Below are positions 1-7,891 of a DNA stretch of 64,000 nucleotides, in pieces. The position numbers and the translations under genes are program-made. The notes under the pieces were generated by a model. It was not told where the DNA came from. It saw only the letters and a list, made by a program, of their open reading frames with translations, and searched no databases. The stretch covers positions 62,001-126,000 of the forward strand of contig NZ_BSOW01000012.1 in assembly GCF_030160715.1 (NCBI RefSeq), written 5' to 3'. How positions within the stretch are numbered: position 1 is the first letter of the stretch; the number at the start of each line of letters is the position of its first letter. This DNA comes from Bradyrhizobium iriomotense (lineage in GTDB: Bacteria; Pseudomonadota; Alphaproteobacteria; Rhizobiales; Xanthobacteraceae).

Positions 1-792
1 GATGACGTGATAGTCGCCGTGTCGTACGTCGGCGCCGCGCGGCAGCAGGAAGCTCAGCACCGCGGCGCCGGCATCGACGAGAGCAGCGAACAGCGGCTTG
101 CGCTTGCGCATCTCGGGATAGCGCGGGCTCTCGACCTCGCGGCGGTAGACCGTCTCGAGGCCGTGCGCGGCGGCAAACGCCTCGAGATTGGGGAGCGTCA
201 CCAGCGGATGGAAGAAGGTCGGGAACGGCGGCTCGCCGGGCTCGCCCGCATTCTTGATGCCGCGAACGTGGCGGTAGAACCAGACGTGGAACCAGTGCGG
301 CGAATATTTGGTGACGACGCCGGACAGCGAGCGCGGATTGGGCGCGCCGATCAAGATCATTCCGCCACGCTTCAACGCCTCGCAGAAATTCTTCAGCGCA
401 GCCTCGACGTCGGGCAGATGCTCGATCACGTTGTAGCAGATGACGAGATCGACGCTTTCCGGCTTGAAGCGGTAGGTCTGGACGTCACCGAGGATCGCTT
501 CCTGGGCGTAGTCGTTGTTGCGGATCTGGTCTTCGTCGATGTCGACGACGGTGACGTGGCTGCGGTTGAGGATTTCCAGCGGCAGGAAGCTGCAGGAGCC
601 GCCGCCGGCCTCGTAGATTGCGAGCTCGCCCGGCGGCAGCTCGCGGCGCAGGACGTCGTGAACGGCGAGCAGGCTGTCGCGCGCCTCGCCCGAGACGAGG
701 TCGAGCAGTGCCTGGGTGTGTGCCGGCTGAGTGATGGCGCTCGCATCAGTGCGGATCGTGGTCGCGAAATCGATCGTGGCTTGTCTGTTCAT
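1..792 (-). CDS. SAM-dependent methyltransferase (3' partial)
   Basis: The frame reads left from an ATG at 790-792 and runs off the window edge after 264 codons, so the C-terminus is missing. A Rossmann SAM-binding motif (YEAGGGSCSF, about residue 60) is followed by the acidic ribose-binding strand VVDIDED, and then DLVICYNVIEHLPD and a GGMILIGAPNP strand. This is the order of the class I Methyltransf_11/23 fold. A further residue stretch about 100 codons downstream (HWFHVWFYRHV) is typical of sugar- or lipid-carrier methyltransferases in polysaccharide loci. The substrate is not visible. The neighbouring glycosyltransferases suggest it modifies a surface glycan, which is inference. Confidence 0.85.
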   Translation of the reverse strand, partial: MNRQATIDFATTIRTDASAITQPAHTQALLDLVSGEARDSLLAVHDVLRRELPPGELAIYEAGGGSCSFLPLEILNRSHVTVVDIDEDQIRNNDYAQEAILGDVQTYRFKPESVDLVICYNVIEHLPDVEAALKNFCEALKRGGMILIGAPNPRSLSGVVTKYSPHWFHVWFYRHVRGIKNAGEPGEPPFPTFFHPLVTLPNLEAFAAAHGLETVYRREVESPRYPEMRKRKPLFAALVDAGAAVLSFLLPRGADVRHGDYHVI

Positions 793-1216
793 GTTCTTCA
801 ATCGCGCGGGTTCGTTTCAAATTACAGGGAATTTCTCGCACGCTCGAAGAGCAAATTCGATGCCGCTGCCGTGCCAATGGTTACGGTGCTTACGGTTGGG
901 TTAATGCGAAGGCCCGTTAACTACGGCATCGTCCGCATGGTATGGCGGCTGCACGCTGGATCGGAAATTGCAGGAGCACTTCGGTGCAAATTCGCAAGGT
1001 AAAGCGCGTGAAAGCGGCGGTGTGGATGACGATTGGCTTGCAGGCAAGGCTGGATTTGGCGGCTTGCGGAGTTGCACCCCGCGTGATGGCGTTGTCCGGC
1101 GTGAGGCAACGTCGCTCGGGGCGTCGCCATATTGGGACAGTTGTGTTTCGCCGCAGCCTTGCTGTGCCGTCCTGGAGCAGGGGTTTTTCAACACATCTCG
1201 GCCATTCAACGATATC
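793..1216. other. Intergenic region between methyltransferase and GT2
   Basis: About 420 bases separate divergent genes and should hold both promoters. An open frame runs upstream of the GT2 start to 968, but its 83 residues are Cys/Gly/Ser-rich, unlike any family I know, and begin without a Shine-Dalgarno. I therefore treat it as untranslated. A short direct repeat (TTACGGT twice near 880-896) is visible; no terminator or RNA gene is. Confidence 0.5.
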
Positions 1217-2245
1217 ATGACCCTGATCCCGACCGACCTCTCCACGAGCCGCATCACCGATGCCGTGCGCGACCCCAACCGGGAAATCGCCGCGAGCTCG
1301 CGCGTGCTCGACTTGTCCGTCGGCACCGTCGTCTGCATTCCCTGCTTTCGCCGGCCGCAGCATTTGCGGCTGACGCTGGAGTCGCTGGCAGGCCAGCGTA
1401 CCCCGCGCTCCTTCGCCGTGGTCATGGTGGAGAACGACGCCGCGCGGCGCGAGAGTGCGCCGGTCGCTGCCGAGTTCCTGGCTGCCGGAAAACTTCAGGG
1501 CATCTGCCTGGTCGAGAAGCGGCAGGGCAATTGCCAGGCGATCAATGCCGCGTTCGAGACCGCGCAGGCGTTGTTTCCGCTGGCGACCCGTTTCCTGATG
1601 ATCGACGACGACGAGATCGCCTCGCCCGACTGGCTCGAGCTGATGGTTCGTACCGCGGAAGCGACCGGCGCGGACGTGGTCGGCGGTCCGGTGCTGCCGC
1701 TCTTCGACGACGACAGCAAGCCATGGCTCGCGCGCCATCCGGCCTTCTGCCCGGCCTATGACTACACCGGCGCCGTGCCGCTGATCTATGGCTGCGGCAA
1801 CTGCCTGATCACGCGTTCGGTGTTCGACCGGCTCGGCAGTCCGGCTTTCGATCTCCGTTTCAATTTCCTCGGCGGCGGCGACTGCGATTTCTTCGTCCGA
1901 TGCCGGAACGCCGGCATGACATTCCACTGGACCGCGGAGGCCGTGATCACCGAGACGGTGCCGGAAGGCCGCACCAGCTTGGGGTGGATCGCCAAACGTG
2001 GCCTGCGCATCGGAGCGATCAATTATCGGGTGCAGTGCAAGGCGGCAAAGACCGCGGCGGCGCGGGCGCACGTCTTTGCGGCGATGCTGGGAAGATTGCC
2101 GCTATCGCTGGTCCGCGCGGCGCGCTTGTCGTTCACGACCAAAGCCGTCGTCGCGATGCATCCCGTGATGGTGGCGTTCGGCAGCGCGCTCGCCGCCTTC
2201 GGCATCGAGCAGCGGCCGTATGAGGCCTCGAAGATCGTCTCCTGA
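1217..2245 (+). CDS. GT2 family glycosyltransferase
   Basis: A 342-residue GT-A fold glycosyltransferase. The first beta strand is VVCIPCFRRP (about residue 40), and the metal/nucleotide-binding acidic triad is FLMIDDDE (about 130-136). The later GGGDCDFFVRC and an ITETVPEGR segment match the acceptor-side DxD/ED region of GT2 enzymes. The C-terminal 80 residues carry a weakly hydrophobic stretch that could associate with the membrane. I chose the ATG at 1217 because the family homology begins shortly after it; the frame is open upstream to 968. It is expected to move a nucleotide-sugar residue onto a growing glycan in the cytoplasm. It converges with the next gene, leaving only three bases between stop codons. 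Confidence 0.88.
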   Translation: MTLIPTDLSTSRITDAVRDPNREIAASSRVLDLSVGTVVCIPCFRRPQHLRLTLESLAGQRTPRSFAVVMVENDAARRESAPVAAEFLAAGKLQGICLVEKRQGNCQAINAAFETAQALFPLATRFLMIDDDEIASPDWLELMVRTAEATGADVVGGPVLPLFDDDSKPWLARHPAFCPAYDYTGAVPLIYGCGNCLITRSVFDRLGSPAFDLRFNFLGGGDCDFFVRCRNAGMTFHWTAEAVITETVPEGRTSLGWIAKRGLRIGAINYRVQCKAAKTAAARAHVFAAMLGRLPLSLVRAARLSFTTKAVVAMHPVMVAFGSALAAFGIEQRPYEASKIVS

Positions 2246-2248
2246 CGC

Positions 2249-3139
2249 CTAAATACCGAGCCGGGCGAGAACGAGCTTGGCGAGTGATCGCGGCAGCGCG
2301 GTGAGCGAGCGCTGCCTGACCATGCCCATATAGCTCAGCGCATCGCCATAGCGGCCGAAGCGGACCGCCTGGGTCGCCGCATAGGTGATGAGATGGATCT
2401 CGGCCGCCTGCCGTAGGGCCGGCCGGTTCTCCGGCGTGAGCTTGGCGAGGATCAACTCGTCGGCAAAGACGCGCTCCACGGCCGGAAAGAAATCGCGCGG
2501 CGAGCGCGCGGCTGCGTTCATCGTATTCGCGGTGTGGAGACGATAGTCGAGGAGCAGCGCGGGCACGAACTGGAAGTCGCCGATCGCGGCCAGGCGGCAC
2601 CAGCAATGCCAGTCCTCGCACAGACTGAGCCGCTCGTCGAAACCGCCAGCCGTCCGGAACGCATCGGCGCGCACCAGCATGATGCCGCCGTTGACGATGA
2701 AGTTGCCGCGCGCGAGCCGCGCGAGCACATCGCCTGACGGCTTCCTGCGCCCTTGCAGGAGGCCGCGCCGGCCGATCGGCCGTCCATCACTGTCGATCAG
2801 ATCGTAGTCGCCATAGACGAGAACGGCGGCGGGCGCGGCCTTCGCGGCCGCGACCAGCGTGGCCACCGCGCGGGAGCGCAGGCGATCGTCGGCGTCGAGG
2901 AACAGTAGCCACGCGCCGCGCGCCGTCTGCGCGCCGAGATTTCGCGCCGCCGAGACGCCTGCCTGCTCGTTCGCAATCAGCTGCAGCCGGCTGTCGCGGA
3001 TGGATCGGACGATCGCCACGGTGTCGTCGCGCGAGCCGTCGTCGATGACGATGACTTCACCGACGTCAGCGCTTTGCGCGAGCGCGCTGTCGATCGTCTC
3101 GCGGATATAGGCAGCGGCGTTCTTGGCGGGGATGATCAC
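2249..3139 (-). CDS. GT2 family glycosyltransferase
   Basis: A 296-residue protein with the GT2 signature: IIPAKNAAAYIRETIDSAL at the N-terminus, VIVIDDGSRDDT (about residue 30-40), and the DxD-like LLFLDADDRL (about 75-85). ED of the catalytic base region appears in SLCEDWHCWC. The first usable start is a GTG that cuts into the first beta strand. The residues encoded just upstream (FIS) would complete the strand, but no ATG, GTG or TTG precedes them before an in-frame stop near 3280. A CTG or ATT start is therefore possible. The gene is oriented against the preceding GT2 and probably belongs to the same polysaccharide locus. Confidence 0.85.
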   Translation of the reverse strand: MIIPAKNAAAYIRETIDSALAQSADVGEVIVIDDGSRDDTVAIVRSIRDSRLQLIANEQAGVSAARNLGAQTARGAWLLFLDADDRLRSRAVATLVAAAKAAPAAVLVYGDYDLIDSDGRPIGRRGLLQGRRKPSGDVLARLARGNFIVNGGIMLVRADAFRTAGGFDERLSLCEDWHCWCRLAAIGDFQFVPALLLDYRLHTANTMNAAARSPRDFFPAVERVFADELILAKLTPENRPALRQAAEIHLITYAATQAVRFGRYGDALSYMGMVRQRSLTALPRSLAKLVLARLGI

Positions 3140-3266
3140 GGAGATGAAGTCGGCCGAATGCGCAATGCGATCGGCGCGCCTGTCGGTGAACGACGGCGCG
3201 TCGGTCGCGGGATCAAGGGTGGCGCCGGCGGTGGTCAGTTGACGCCTCGTCGTTGGGGGCTGCGCT

Positions 3267-3281
3267 TTAACGGTTCGTTAA
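3267..3281. promoter_or_regulatory. Inverted repeat in divergent promoter region
   Basis: A perfect 6-bp inverted repeat with a 3-base spacer, TTAACG-GTT-CGTTAA, lies in the 338-base region between the minus-strand GT2 and the O-antigen ligase gene. It could be an operator for either gene. Nothing else in 3140-3477 looks like a gene. The assignment rests only on symmetry and position. Confidence 0.3.
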
Positions 3282-3477
3282 CCAGGCCGCATATCGGGCC
3301 AGGTGCCGCATGATGGCGGCTTGGGTCGCCTCGGATGATAGCCAGATAAGGCTCAAAGCTTTGCAGCAAAGGCCGCTCAAAGCCGCCTTTCGCATATTAG
3401 CGTTAAACGCCCGGACAGCGTGTCCGGCAAGCCTGCTGGTTGACGAAAGGTTAGCACGGGTCGGCTAAGGGTGACCG

Positions 3478-4824
3478 ATGGATCGCAGTGCTGCTGACAT
3501 GACTGGCGTGGGGGCTGGGCCGCTCGGTCAGGGACTGCGCGCGTTTGTCGCCGGGCTCAATGTCCTCGAGGCCGCGCGCTGCGTCCTCGTCGTAGCAGCG
3601 CTGCTCCTGGTGCTGGTGACGCTGGAACCGTTCCCGGACCTGCGCAATGCCGACATCGCGACCGCCGCCTCGGGCCGGATGGCGCTGTCCTACATCGCCT
3701 TTGCGGGGCTCGCCGCCGCTGCCGTGCTGCTGACGTTCGCGCAGGACGCCCCGTCGCTCAGAACCCTGGCGACGCCGCTGCATCTCTGTTTCGTCGGCTG
3801 GATGCTGATCAATATCGTCCTCTCGGAGAACCGCGGCCTGTCCGCGCAGCGTTTCGTGCTCACGGCGAGTGTATCCGCGCTCGCCATCCTGCTGCCGCTG
3901 CTGCCGCCGACGCAGAAAAGCTTCAACCGATGCCTCGGGCTCGCCGCCCTCGTGCTGCTCGCCCTGTGTTATCTCGGCGTCGTGCTGGCGCCGCAATTTT
4001 CAATCCATACGGCAGCCGATTTCGCCGAGCCGCAGCTTGCCGGCGACTGGCGTGGCAATTTTGGGCACAAGAACGTCGCCTCGTCGGTGATGAGCTGCCT
4101 GGTCTATCTCGGCATCTATCTCACTGCCGTCGGCTCGCTGGTGATGGGGCCCGTCATCGCGGCACTTGCCGGCGTTTTTCTGATCTTCACCGGCGGCAAG
4201 ACCTCGTCGGTGCTGTGTCTCGTCATCTACGCGCTGGCCTCGCTCGTTTACCTTACCCGCAGTCTCTGGCTGAAGCGGCTGATCTGCCTCGCGCCGCTGA
4301 TCGTGATGAACCTGCTCACGGTCGGCAGCGTCGCAAGTCCCACTCTCGCGGCGATCACCCGGGCGCTCCCGGTCGACCCGACTTTCACCGGCCGCAGCGA
4401 CATCTGGGAGTTTGCGCTCACCGCGGTGGCGGAGAAGCCGATCCTCGGCCATGGCTACGCGGCGTTCTGGGACGACGTCAGCGAGCGGCAGACCGCGAAA
4501 GGCGCCGAATGGGCGGTGACCGCGGCGCATAGCCACAACAGCTATCTCGATCTCGCCGTCACCATCGGCCTGCCGGGCCTTTTGCTCGTCATCCTGATCT
4601 TCGTCTTCACCCCGCTCAACAATTTCCAGGCGGCGCAGCGTGGCAGTCGCAGCGGAGCCCTGGCAAAGCTCTTCCTGACGATCTGGCTGTTCGGCCTGTA
4701 TTACGGAACGACCGAGACGTTCCTGCTCGACCGGCAGAATCCGACCTGGTTCTTCTTCGTGCTCGCGGTCGCCGGCCTGCATTTCCTCGCCAGATTCCAA
4801 TGCGTGGACAGGCCGGAGTCCTGA
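3478..4824 (+). CDS. O-antigen ligase/polymerase family membrane protein (Wzy_C)
   Basis: A 448-residue polytopic protein with about ten to twelve hydrophobic helices. The Wzy_C/WaaL region shows TGRSDIWEFAL (about residue 302), GHGYAAFW (about 323) and AHSHNSYLDLAVTIGLPG (about 348). The last is the periplasmic His/Asn loop followed by a Gly-rich helix that marks O-antigen ligases and polymerases. It should act in the inner membrane, joining or polymerising lipid-linked glycans at the periplasmic face. Sequence alone does not separate ligase from polymerase or an exopolysaccharide polymerase. The ATG at 3478 directly precedes the predicted cytoplasmic N-terminus. Its neighbours are glycosyltransferases and an acetyltransferase, consistent with a glycan cluster. 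Confidence 0.85.
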   Translation: MDRSAADMTGVGAGPLGQGLRAFVAGLNVLEAARCVLVVAALLLVLVTLEPFPDLRNADIATAASGRMALSYIAFAGLAAAAVLLTFAQDAPSLRTLATPLHLCFVGWMLINIVLSENRGLSAQRFVLTASVSALAILLPLLPPTQKSFNRCLGLAALVLLALCYLGVVLAPQFSIHTAADFAEPQLAGDWRGNFGHKNVASSVMSCLVYLGIYLTAVGSLVMGPVIAALAGVFLIFTGGKTSSVLCLVIYALASLVYLTRSLWLKRLICLAPLIVMNLLTVGSVASPTLAAITRALPVDPTFTGRSDIWEFALTAVAEKPILGHGYAAFWDDVSERQTAKGAEWAVTAAHSHNSYLDLAVTIGLPGLLLVILIFVFTPLNNFQAAQRGSRSGALAKLFLTIWLFGLYYGTTETFLLDRQNPTWFFFVLAVAGLHFLARFQCVDRPES

Positions 4825-4851
4825 GCCGCCGACAACTTGTCGCAAGGCGGC
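4825..4851 (+). terminator. Hairpin after O-antigen ligase gene
   Basis: Directly after the stop codon, GCCGCC and GGCGGC arms (4825-4830 and 4846-4851) enclose a second palindrome, GACAA-C-TTGTC. No T-run follows, so if it terminates it may depend on Rho or simply protect the 3' end. Confidence 0.4.
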
Positions 4852-4999
4852 GGGGTCGGTTCGTCTCAGATCGGGACATGAACCTTTTCGCGCGGAAGGC
4901 GCAACGGTATCGGCTTAACGATAAGCAGCGACGTAACTTGTGGTTGGCGACAAAACGTTATTCATCTGGAAACGTTCAGCAACTGTGTGCCCAGGGCGG

Positions 5000-6145
5000 A
5001 TGGCATTTCTCAGCGTCGAGCAGCTAGACGGTCGGGTGACCAGCGCGTTCGGAATCGCGATCGATTTCGTGCGCGACTGGAAGCAGGCCGCGTTGCGCCT
5101 GGGCGCGGGGCATCGCACGGCATTCCAGCATGGTGACTGGCTTGCGGCCTGGTACGGCGCATTCCATGACGCTACTCCGCTGATCGCCGTGATCTCGGAT
5201 GCCGCGACCGGCAGTGACATCGCGCTGGTGCCGATGATCAGCCGCAGCAAGGGTGGCGTGCGTATCGTCGAGTTCGCCGATCTCGGCGTGTCCGACAACA
5301 ACGCGCCGATCCTGGCGCTCGACGCCGCGTGCGATGCGGCTGGCGCGCGCGCCATCGGCGATGCGCTGGTCAATGGCTTGCGCGCGTTGCCCGATCGCTT
5401 CGATCTGTTGCGCTTGCAGAAGATGCCGGCCTATGTGGGCGGCAAGCCGAACCCGCTGATGTCGCTCGGCCGCGTCGGATCCTGCTCGCTCAACGGCAAT
5501 CTGGTGCTGACGAGCGACGATTATTCGGACTACCGCGCCTCGATCAAGCGCATGCAGCTGCCGCGCTGCTGGCGCGTCTTCAGCCGTCACGCCGGCGCGC
5601 GTTTCGAGATCGCGACCGATGTCGACCAGGCGCTGAGGCTGCTCGATGCGATGGACATCCAGCAGCAGCAGCGCATGAAGCAGCTCGGGCTCAACTTCGT
5701 CCTCAGCGACGAGAGCCACGCGAAGTTCTATCGCGACGTGGTCCGGCAGGGCGTTGCCGAAGGCTATGCGATCGTCTCTGCGCTGGTGTGCGACGAGGGC
5801 ATCATCGCGACGTCGCTGGGCCTGAGATACGGCACGACCTATTATCTGCTGCGCATCAGCAATGCCGGCAGGCCGTGGTCGGCCTGCTCGCCGGGCCTGC
5901 TTGTGACCGAGCGCACGATGGCGGCCTTGCATGAAGACGGGGTCCGCCGCTTCGATCTCAGCATCGGCAATCACGACTACAAGCGCCGCTTCGGCGCCGT
6001 GCCGCTTCCGCTGACCGACGTCAGCGTCGCGCTGTCCTGGCGCGGCGTGCCCTACGTGCTGCGCGATCATGCAGCCCAGGGCCTGCGCAGACATCCGCGG
6101 CTCGCCGCTCTTGCGAACCGCGCGATGGGCAGGGCCTATCCCTGA
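5000..6145 (+). CDS. GNAT-type acetyltransferase, CelD/BioF2-like (Acetyltransf_6)
   Basis: A protein of about 381 residues with the two-lobe GNAT arrangement of the CelD/BcsL family: ATFQHGDWLAAWY-like N-lobe residues (around GHRTAFQHGDWLAAWYGAF), a mid-region HAGARFEIAT, and a C-terminal lobe with YGTTYYLLRISNAG and RRFDLSIGNHDYKRRFGA. The final segment is the strongest family marker. Such proteins acetylate polysaccharide or lipid-linked sugars in exopolysaccharide loci. I place the start at the ATG at 5000, just before FLSVEQLDG, with a GGGCGG element upstream. A GTG at 4940 would add 20 residues. The stop codon lies in the first copy of a 16-bp tandem repeat. Confidence 0.8.
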   Translation: MAFLSVEQLDGRVTSAFGIAIDFVRDWKQAALRLGAGHRTAFQHGDWLAAWYGAFHDATPLIAVISDAATGSDIALVPMISRSKGGVRIVEFADLGVSDNNAPILALDAACDAAGARAIGDALVNGLRALPDRFDLLRLQKMPAYVGGKPNPLMSLGRVGSCSLNGNLVLTSDDYSDYRASIKRMQLPRCWRVFSRHAGARFEIATDVDQALRLLDAMDIQQQQRMKQLGLNFVLSDESHAKFYRDVVRQGVAEGYAIVSALVCDEGIIATSLGLRYGTTYYLLRISNAGRPWSACSPGLLVTERTMAALHEDGVRRFDLSIGNHDYKRRFGAVPLPLTDVSVALSWRGVPYVLRDHAAQGLRRHPRLAALANRAMGRAYP

Positions 6146-6180
6146 CAAGGCCTATCCCTGACAAGGCCTATCCCTGAAAC
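6133..6180 (+). repeat. Three-copy 16-bp tandem repeat at a stop codon
   Basis: The unit GGCCTATCCCTGACAA occurs at 6133-6148 and 6149-6164, and with two changed bases at 6165-6180. Each copy carries the same CCC-TGA, so the upstream acetyltransferase gene ends in copy one and two spare stop codons follow. This is a simple slipped-strand expansion that leaves the protein intact. Confidence 0.9.
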
Positions 6181-6221
6181 GAACAAAGCGCCGGCTTGCA
6201 ATGTCGGCGATCATGCGCGCT

Positions 6222-6356
6222 TCACTGTCCCGTGCATCCGGCGCAGTACAGCCGGCCGCGCGAGGCGCGGAACAGACCGCGGCAATACCACCGCCGCGCC
6301 AGCACCTGGACGGGCTTGCGGATCATCTGCGCCATCAGGAGAATTTCGAAAGCCAT
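6222..6356 (-). CDS. Small hypothetical protein (44 aa)
   Basis: A 44-codon frame starts at ATG 6354-6356 with a clear Shine-Dalgarno (GGAGCGAC, seven bases upstream). The product begins MAFEILLMAQMIRKPVQV, a short amphipathic or hydrophobic helix. It then becomes strongly basic with two Tyr-Cys pairs (RRWYCRG and RLYCAGCTGQ), ending in a CxxC-like pair. No family is recognised. It lies downstream of wrbA on the same strand, after a hairpin, so it may be a separate transcript. The ribosome site and composition favour a real gene, but conservation is unknown. Confidence 0.4.
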   Translation of the reverse strand: MAFEILLMAQMIRKPVQVLARRWYCRGLFRASRGRLYCAGCTGQ

Positions 6357-6380
6357 TCAAGTCGCTCCGATGCGATAGGT

Positions 6381-6412
6381 GGGGCGGCATCCGCGAATGG
6401 GAATGCCGCCCC
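6381..6412 (-). terminator. Hairpin downstream of wrbA
   Basis: A perfect 10-bp inverted repeat (GGGGCGGCAT at 6381-6390, ATGCCGCCCC at 6403-6412) with a 12-base loop sits eight bases past the wrbA stop. There is no U-tract on the minus strand, so termination strength is uncertain. Confidence 0.55.
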
Positions 6413-6419
6413 GCACGCA

Positions 6420-7019
6420 TCAGCCATGCAGCTTGTTCGCGGTCTCCGCGATCACGCGTCCTTGATAGCGCGCACCGGCGAGCTCGTTGGCGCTGGGCTG
6501 GCGGCTGCCGTCGCCGCCGGTGATCGTGGTGGCGCCGTAAGGCGCGCCGCCCGTCACTTCGTCCAGCTTCATCTGACCGGCAAAACCGTAATTCAGGCCG
6601 ACCACCACCATGCCGAAATGCAGGAGGTTGGTGATGATCGAGAACAGCGTCGTCTCCTGGCCGCCATGCTGGGTCGCGGTCGAGGTGAAGGCGCCGCCGA
6701 CCTTGCCGTGCAGCGCGCCCTTCATCCAGAGACCGCCCGCCTGGTCCAGGAAGTTCGCCATCTGCGAGGACATCCGGCCGAAGCGGGTGCCGGTGCCGAC
6801 GATGATGGCATCGTAGTTCGCGAGATCGTCGACCTTGGCGATCGGGGCGGCCTGGTCGACCTTGTAGTGGGAGGCCTTGGCGACCTCGGCCGGCACGAGC
6901 TCGGGCACGCGCTTGATGTCGACGGTCGCGCCGGTTTCGCGCGCGCCTTCCGCGGCGGCATTCGCCATCGCTTCGATGTGGCCGTAGGCGGAGTAATAGA
7001 GGACGAGAACTTTTGCCAT
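6420..7019 (-). CDS. wrbA: NAD(P)H:quinone oxidoreductase, WrbA type IV flavoprotein
   Basis: A 199-residue protein of the usual WrbA length. The flavodoxin-like FMN-binding loop is at the N-terminus (LVLYYSAYGHIEAMA). The conserved IIVGTGTRFGRMSSQMANFLDQAG (about 75-98), the FTSTATQHGGQETTL loop (about 112-126) and HFGMVVVGLNY are diagnostic. It reduces quinones by two electrons, avoiding semiquinone radicals, as a cytoplasmic tetramer with FMN. It lies upstream of nothing but a small frame and downstream of a pirin and an SDR gene on the same strand. A 138-base gap with a hairpin and palindromes separates it from pirin, so it may have its own promoter. Confidence 0.96.
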   Translation of the reverse strand: MAKVLVLYYSAYGHIEAMANAAAEGARETGATVDIKRVPELVPAEVAKASHYKVDQAAPIAKVDDLANYDAIIVGTGTRFGRMSSQMANFLDQAGGLWMKGALHGKVGGAFTSTATQHGGQETTLFSIITNLLHFGMVVVGLNYGFAGQMKLDEVTGGAPYGATTITGGDGSRQPSANELAGARYQGRVIAETANKLHG

Positions 7020-7092
7020 GATGGCTCTCCTTCAGGTTTTAGGTGAGTTTGCGGTCGGAGGATCGTGAAAGCTGACCCGCTCTTCGGGGAAT

Positions 7093-7142
7093 TTCTAGAA
7101 CGTTCCTGCTGAAGCGGATCGATGGCGCGCCGCCGATCCGCT
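7093..7142 (-). promoter_or_regulatory. Terminator-like hairpin and palindromes upstream of wrbA
   Basis: AGCGGATCG at 7113-7121 pairs with CGATCCGCT at 7134-7142 and could end the pirin transcript. Just downstream on the minus strand lie two overlapping palindromes, TTCTAGAA (7093-7100) and GAACGTTC (7098-7105), in the position expected for a wrbA operator or promoter. Confidence 0.4.
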
Positions 7143-7157
7143 GGAGCAATTGGTGCC

Positions 7158-7856
7158 TTAAGCCGCGTCGACCAGCACCAGCTCGGAATCTTCCAGGGCC
7201 CTGATCTTCAGATTGGCCTCATCGCGGATCGCGACACCGTCGCGGGCATTGACGCGCACGCCGTTGACCTCGACTGCGCCGGCGGCCGGCACGAGATAGA
7301 GGTGACGCGATGCCTGCGGCTCGTAGTCTGCGCTCTCGCCGGCCTTCAGCGTGGTCGCGAGCACCCGGGCATTGGCGCGGATCGGCAGCGCCTCCTTGTC
7401 GGCCGCAAAGCCGCTCGCGATGGTGACGAGCTTGCCATCGCGGTTCGCCTTCGGGAACGGCTTTGAGCCCCAGGTCGGCTGGCCGCCGCGCGCAGTCGGC
7501 TCGATCCAGATCTGGAAGATCCTGGTCTTCGTCGGCTCGAGATTGTACTCGGAGTGGCGGATGCCGCTTCCTGCGCTCATCACCTGCACGTCGCCGGCTT
7601 CAGTGCGGCCCTTGTTGCCGAGGCTGTCCTGATGGGTGATCGCGCCCTCGCGTACATAGGTGATGATTTCCATGTTGGCGTGGGGGTGGGCGGGAAAGCC
7701 GGTGTTCGGTGCGATCTCGTCATCGTTCCACACCCGCAAGGCGCCGTATCCCATGTTGTCGGGATCGTAATGGCCAGCGAAGGAGAAATGGTGCTTGGCC
7801 TTGAGCCAGCCGTGATCGGCGCTGCCAAGCTTGTCGAAAGGTCTGAGTTCGATCAT
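7158..7856 (-). CDS. Pirin family protein (bicupin)
   Basis: A 232-residue bicupin. The N-terminal cupin contains the pirin signature: GFPAHPHANMEIITYV with two His and a Glu metal ligand (about residues 52-66), then GDVQVMSAGSGIRHSEYN with the fourth ligand His (about 91-105). The family binds Fe(II) and some members have quercetin 2,3-dioxygenase activity; others act as redox-sensing partners. The start at 7856 gives MIELRPFDKLG, the normal pirin N-terminus. It is flanked by the SDR gene (35 bases upstream) and wrbA. That context suggests a response to quinone-like or electrophilic compounds, probably under the divergent LysR regulator. Confidence 0.93.
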   Translation of the reverse strand: MIELRPFDKLGSADHGWLKAKHHFSFAGHYDPDNMGYGALRVWNDDEIAPNTGFPAHPHANMEIITYVREGAITHQDSLGNKGRTEAGDVQVMSAGSGIRHSEYNLEPTKTRIFQIWIEPTARGGQPTWGSKPFPKANRDGKLVTIASGFAADKEALPIRANARVLATTLKAGESADYEPQASRHLYLVPAAGAVEVNGVRVNARDGVAIRDEANLKIRALEDSELVLVDAA

Positions 7857-7891
7857 GTGCGTGGTTCCTTGCTTGAATTGTATAGGTCCGA

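Noticed and set aside
7..1002. A 331-codon plus-strand frame over the methyltransferase.
   Set aside because: The opposite strand carries an intact SAM-binding fold with a proper start at 792.
968..1216. An 83-residue N-terminal extension of the first GT2.
   Set aside because: Cys-rich, motif-free sequence without a ribosome site; GT2 homology starts after 1217.
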